Below are positions 43,807 to 46,052 of a stretch of DNA of 46,052 nt, one piece after another. Positions within the stretch are counted from its first letter, which is position 1. The number at the start of each line of letters is the position of its first letter. Position numbers and translations under genes: made by a program. The stretch spans positions 1-46,052 of the forward strand of contig CALCRE010000002.1 of assembly GCA_937894465.1 (NCBI GenBank). The letters run 5' to 3'. Source of the DNA: an uncultured Clostridia bacterium. GTDB lineage: Bacteria > Bacillota > Clostridia > JAAYHZ01. The notes under the pieces are model-generated. The model saw only the letters and a program-made list of their open reading frames with translations, ran no database searches and was not told the origin of the DNA.

Positions 43807-44370
43807 TTACTTTTTAAGAGATACAGATGAATCGGATGCTGTCTGTTCCATTACTTTTTCAAATCGAAAGAAACATGATCCTACGTCAATTGGCAAACCA
43901 CCGACCTGCTCTCCTTTTTGGCGAGGATCTTTATGTTTTGGATTATTGAACTCAACTATATGAAATCCACATCTATTAACATAAAAGTGGATATTCCGTT
44001 TTTCATAATACGGGGTATGCGTTTCCCAAACTTTTGTTTCGGGGTGAATTTCTTCAATAGCTTTCTAAATTACCTGACCTATGCCTTTACTTTGACAACC
44101 GACTTTAACATAAAGCAAATCCAGATGATTATGTTCGGTTTCTTTATTGATTACAATTATAGTACCGCCAACGATTTCATCGCCGATGACTGCAAAATAT
44201 GCCTCTGAGCCATTAGTCTTAAAAGAGTCCTCAATATCTTTCGTTGGTAGGATTGTTTTCTCCCATGCCCCGTATTCTTGCTCATATCCTAATTGAAATG
44301 CTTCTTGAATATCTACAATAAATTGTTGTTTACAATCTTTCTCAACGGGGATTAACCTTAAATTATCCAT
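43807..44370 (-). pseudogene. GNAT acetyltransferase interrupted by an amber codon
   Basis: The minus-strand frame from 44370 gives MDNLRLIPVEKDCKQQ, a GNAT core (YFAVIGDEIVGGTIIVI, LDLLYVKVGCQSKGIGQVI) and stops at TAG 44065-44067. Past the TAG the same frame continues as KAIEEIHPETKVWETHTPYY, then KRNIHFYVNRCGFHIVEF, the normal second half of a GNAT protein, to TAA at 43807. The full reading is 187 codons, a normal length. The stop stands where related proteins often have tryptophan or another large residue (TGG to TAG is a single change). AGGAGG lies close upstream of the ATG. Unless suppressed, the product is a 101-residue truncated protein. Confidence 0.85.
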
Positions 44371-44720
44371 ATAATCCTCCGCAAATTTCCGTTTATCATC
44401 AAATATGCTGCCTGGTTTAAGTATATATCCAACCGGACCACTTAACTATCAAAAACAGGGAATAAGCAACCCTGATAAGTTTTGATTAAATGGTTATATT
44501 ATCAAGAAGTATCCATCATTCACATAGAAAAAGACCATACCGTTAACAAAGAGGGGGAAGCACAATATGGCCTATGATTCAATAACATGGTTACTAAGAG
44601 TCCTACCAAATATCTACCAAACACTTCTATAAATGCGAAGTCCCTTGATACACAAGAGCTTTAAATGTAAAAGGTGACCAATTTGGATGCTATGGTATAT
44701 AGGATTGTTCTCCCGTTCAT
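44371..44720. other. 350-base stretch without a supported gene
   Basis: AT-rich and without recognisable protein homology. One 21-codon reading frame (44567-44632, MAYDSITWLLRVLPNIYQ...) has GAGGGGGA about eight bases before its ATG, but no family resemblance, so it is noted only. No tRNA, terminator or clear repeat is seen. It may be further debris of the mobile element next to it. Confidence 0.4.
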
Positions 44721-45818
44721 TCAGATGTTTGAATACTTTATTAGTTCATCCAACATTTTTGTAAACTGTGGCTCGCTCCGAATAAAATCATACCACTTTT
44801 CATCGGACAAGCACTTGAACAGTCTTGCACAGGAGTTTTCATCCCACGGAACAGGTCTGCGATGATATTCTCCTCTTACCGCAGGAGATGTTTCTACTAC
44901 GTTGTCTGCATAAGTATCATACATAATACTTGCTTTGCACATCTGTTCAAGCATCAAAAGTGTTTTTTCTTTGTCATTCACAAGAGCGTAATTTTCAGCC
45001 AAGGTCTGATATGCTGAAATTAGGTGATGCGCATAATAGTTATAATCTCCGTCGCAATAAATTATCTTGGCGATATCGGTGATTTGGTGTAATAATTTGT
45101 TTTTATCATCCGCATTGTAAATGTTCATGGTTGAGAGTATATCCAGACATTTCATGATACGGTCTGCGCAGAATGAAACATAATAGCGTAAAAGCGAAGA
45201 TTCGACATTATTATCAAAGATATCAATCAGCATTTCCTCTCGTGATACCCACATATGCGACATCATATTTGCATACTCGGCAGCTTTGTCGATTCGACCG
45301 ATGTTTTTATAACGATAAATAATCGTTTGAAAAGCCTTACCGCGGATTTCATTGTTGGTACATTCGGATATGATTTTTTCGCAAAGTGAGAACACCTCAT
45401 TGGAAATGTGTACCGCATCTTCGCTTTTTCCTATAATATTTGCGTTAGAGTCAAGATCAACACAGCTCAATGCTTCGGCAAGTTCAGCCATTATGCGGTA
45501 AGATGTCGGAAAATGCTTGATACCATCTTTTAGAATTTTTACTGCAGAAGCAAATTTGCCGTCATATGAAAAAACATTTGCTTCTTCAATAATCTGTGCG
45601 ATTTTTTCTTCGTTTTTTTGAATATCAACTCCAAGAATGACGTCAGTTGTGACTCCAAAAATATTCGCAAGCATAGGTAACAACGAAATATCCGGTGCAG
45701 TCTTGTCACATTCCCACTGAGACACAGCACGGGATGTGATGCCGAGATATTCCGCAAGTTGTTCCTGTGTAATATCATGCTCACGGCGCAGTTTTTTGAT
45801 TGTTGTACCGATAGACAT
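44721..45818 (-). CDS. Xre-family HTH regulator with TPR-like C-terminal part
   Basis: A 365-residue regulator. Residues 5-62 are a lambda-repressor-type HTH (TIKKLRREHDITQEQLAEYL, then SRAVSQWECDKTAPD). The remaining ~300 residues are helical with a tetratricopeptide-like rhythm (FPTSYRIMAELAEALSCVD, GKAFQTIIYRYKNIGR, LISAYQTLAENYALVNDKEK), as in RRNPP-type or general HTH-TPR proteins that may sense peptides or ligands. GGAGGG lies before the ATG. CCGG density is as low as in the adjacent remnants, suggesting it came with the foreign segment. No target gene can be named. Confidence 0.82.
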   Translation of the reverse strand: MSIGTTIKKLRREHDITQEQLAEYLGITSRAVSQWECDKTAPDISLLPMLANIFGVTTDVILGVDIQKNEEKIAQIIEEANVFSYDGKFASAVKILKDGIKHFPTSYRIMAELAEALSCVDLDSNANIIGKSEDAVHISNEVFSLCEKIISECTNNEIRGKAFQTIIYRYKNIGRIDKAAEYANMMSHMWVSREEMLIDIFDNNVESSLLRYYVSFCADRIMKCLDILSTMNIYNADDKNKLLHQITDIAKIIYCDGDYNYYAHHLISAYQTLAENYALVNDKEKTLLMLEQMCKASIMYDTYADNVVETSPAVRGEYHRRPVPWDENSCARLFKCLSDEKWYDFIRSEPQFTKMLDELIKYSNI

Positions 45819-46052
45819 ATTGTATCCCTCCGTTATTTATTCAGAAGCGCTTTCTGTGATACCAATATACAGAATCTTTTCTACAAGTTACACGAAGTAT
45901 TTAATGAGGTGAGACAAAGTATTACTGTGTTTTACATAGCAATCATAGTTTATTGCGGTCAATATGTCAATTTAGGTCGTACAATTCTTTGGTTATGCAG
46001 GGCAATCGCATAAAAAACACAAAATGGTGAAATGAACCAACAGCTGCAGCGA
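45819..46052. other. Right-end intergenic stretch
   Basis: AT-rich upstream region of the Xre/TPR gene. No complete gene is visible. An ATG at 46032 opens a frame (MNQQLQR) that runs off the window, with a weak GGTGA before it; it cannot be judged from seven codons. Confidence 0.3.

Noticed and set aside
44065..44067. TAG in the acetyltransferase as a pyrrolysine codon
   Set aside because: Pyrrolysine is known from methylamine methyltransferases; a GNAT protein has no reason for it, no pyl genes are in the window, and a one-base change from TGG explains the stop.
44567..44632. 21-codon frame with a good ribosome site
   Set aside because: No family resemblance, poor base composition and decayed surroundings; not enough support for a gene.
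46032..46052. Start of a plus-strand gene at the window's right edge
   Set aside because: Only seven codons are visible with a weak ribosome site; nothing can be decided.

Overview
The window is chromosomal DNA from a low-GC (about 40%), spore-forming Firmicute of the anaerobic clostridial type. It carries spoIIE, a clostridial-type threonine synthase, strong AGGAGG-like ribosome sites, frequent TTG starts, Gram-positive lipoproteins, and carbohydrate genes typical of gut or plant-polymer degraders. No rRNA, tRNA or CRISPR array was seen.

Layout. 0-7.7 kb: housekeeping and sporulation block (thrC, spoIIE, a sialidase-fold lipoprotein, a small membrane protein, prs). 7.7-9.7 kb: a HAD phosphatase and a PfkB/RfaE-like sugar kinase, translationally coupled, behind a near-consensus promoter. 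9.8-16.3 kb: a SWIM-SNF2 helicase, a membrane-tethered propeller-like protein, and a protein with a kinase-like cytoplasmic head, one membrane segment and two extracytoplasmic LysM domains. 16.3-25.4 kb, minus strand: ohr, then a seven-gene run of sulfatase, UroD-family protein, nucleoside hydrolase, NAD(P) epimerase, aconitase-family hydratase, sugar isomerase/epimerase and nagB. The run begins at a TTGTTG-N17-TATAAT promoter and ends at a hairpin; it looks like a catabolic pathway ending in fructose-6-phosphate, but its substrate is unknown.

25.5-28.3 kb: an Orn/Lys/Arg decarboxylase and an internally deleted IS1634-like transposase. The transposase lies between two 60-bp direct repeats, each containing a promoter-like sequence. 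28.3-31.3 kb: a Crp/Fnr regulator and a CoA-disulfide-reductase/rhodanese/TusA fusion; directly after its stop, in the same frame, is the remnant of a lost DsrE-like domain. 31.3-35.1 kb: an MFS transporter, a small Xre regulator and a solute-binding lipoprotein whose last ~36 codons are frameshifted. 35.1-42.8 kb, minus strand: a second carbohydrate cluster (isomerase, SGNH esterase, GH20 hexosaminidase, DUF4015-type and DUF4091 putative glycosidases).

42.8-46 kb is a decayed, probably foreign region: fragments of a transposase, a MATE transporter and a serine recombinase lie end to end, followed by an acetyltransferase with an in-frame amber stop and an Xre/TPR regulator. The tetranucleotide CCGG, very frequent in the rest of the window (11-12 per kb in two sampled stretches), falls to about 1 per kb here, which supports a separate origin. 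All functions are read from sequence motifs and family memory; no database search was possible.
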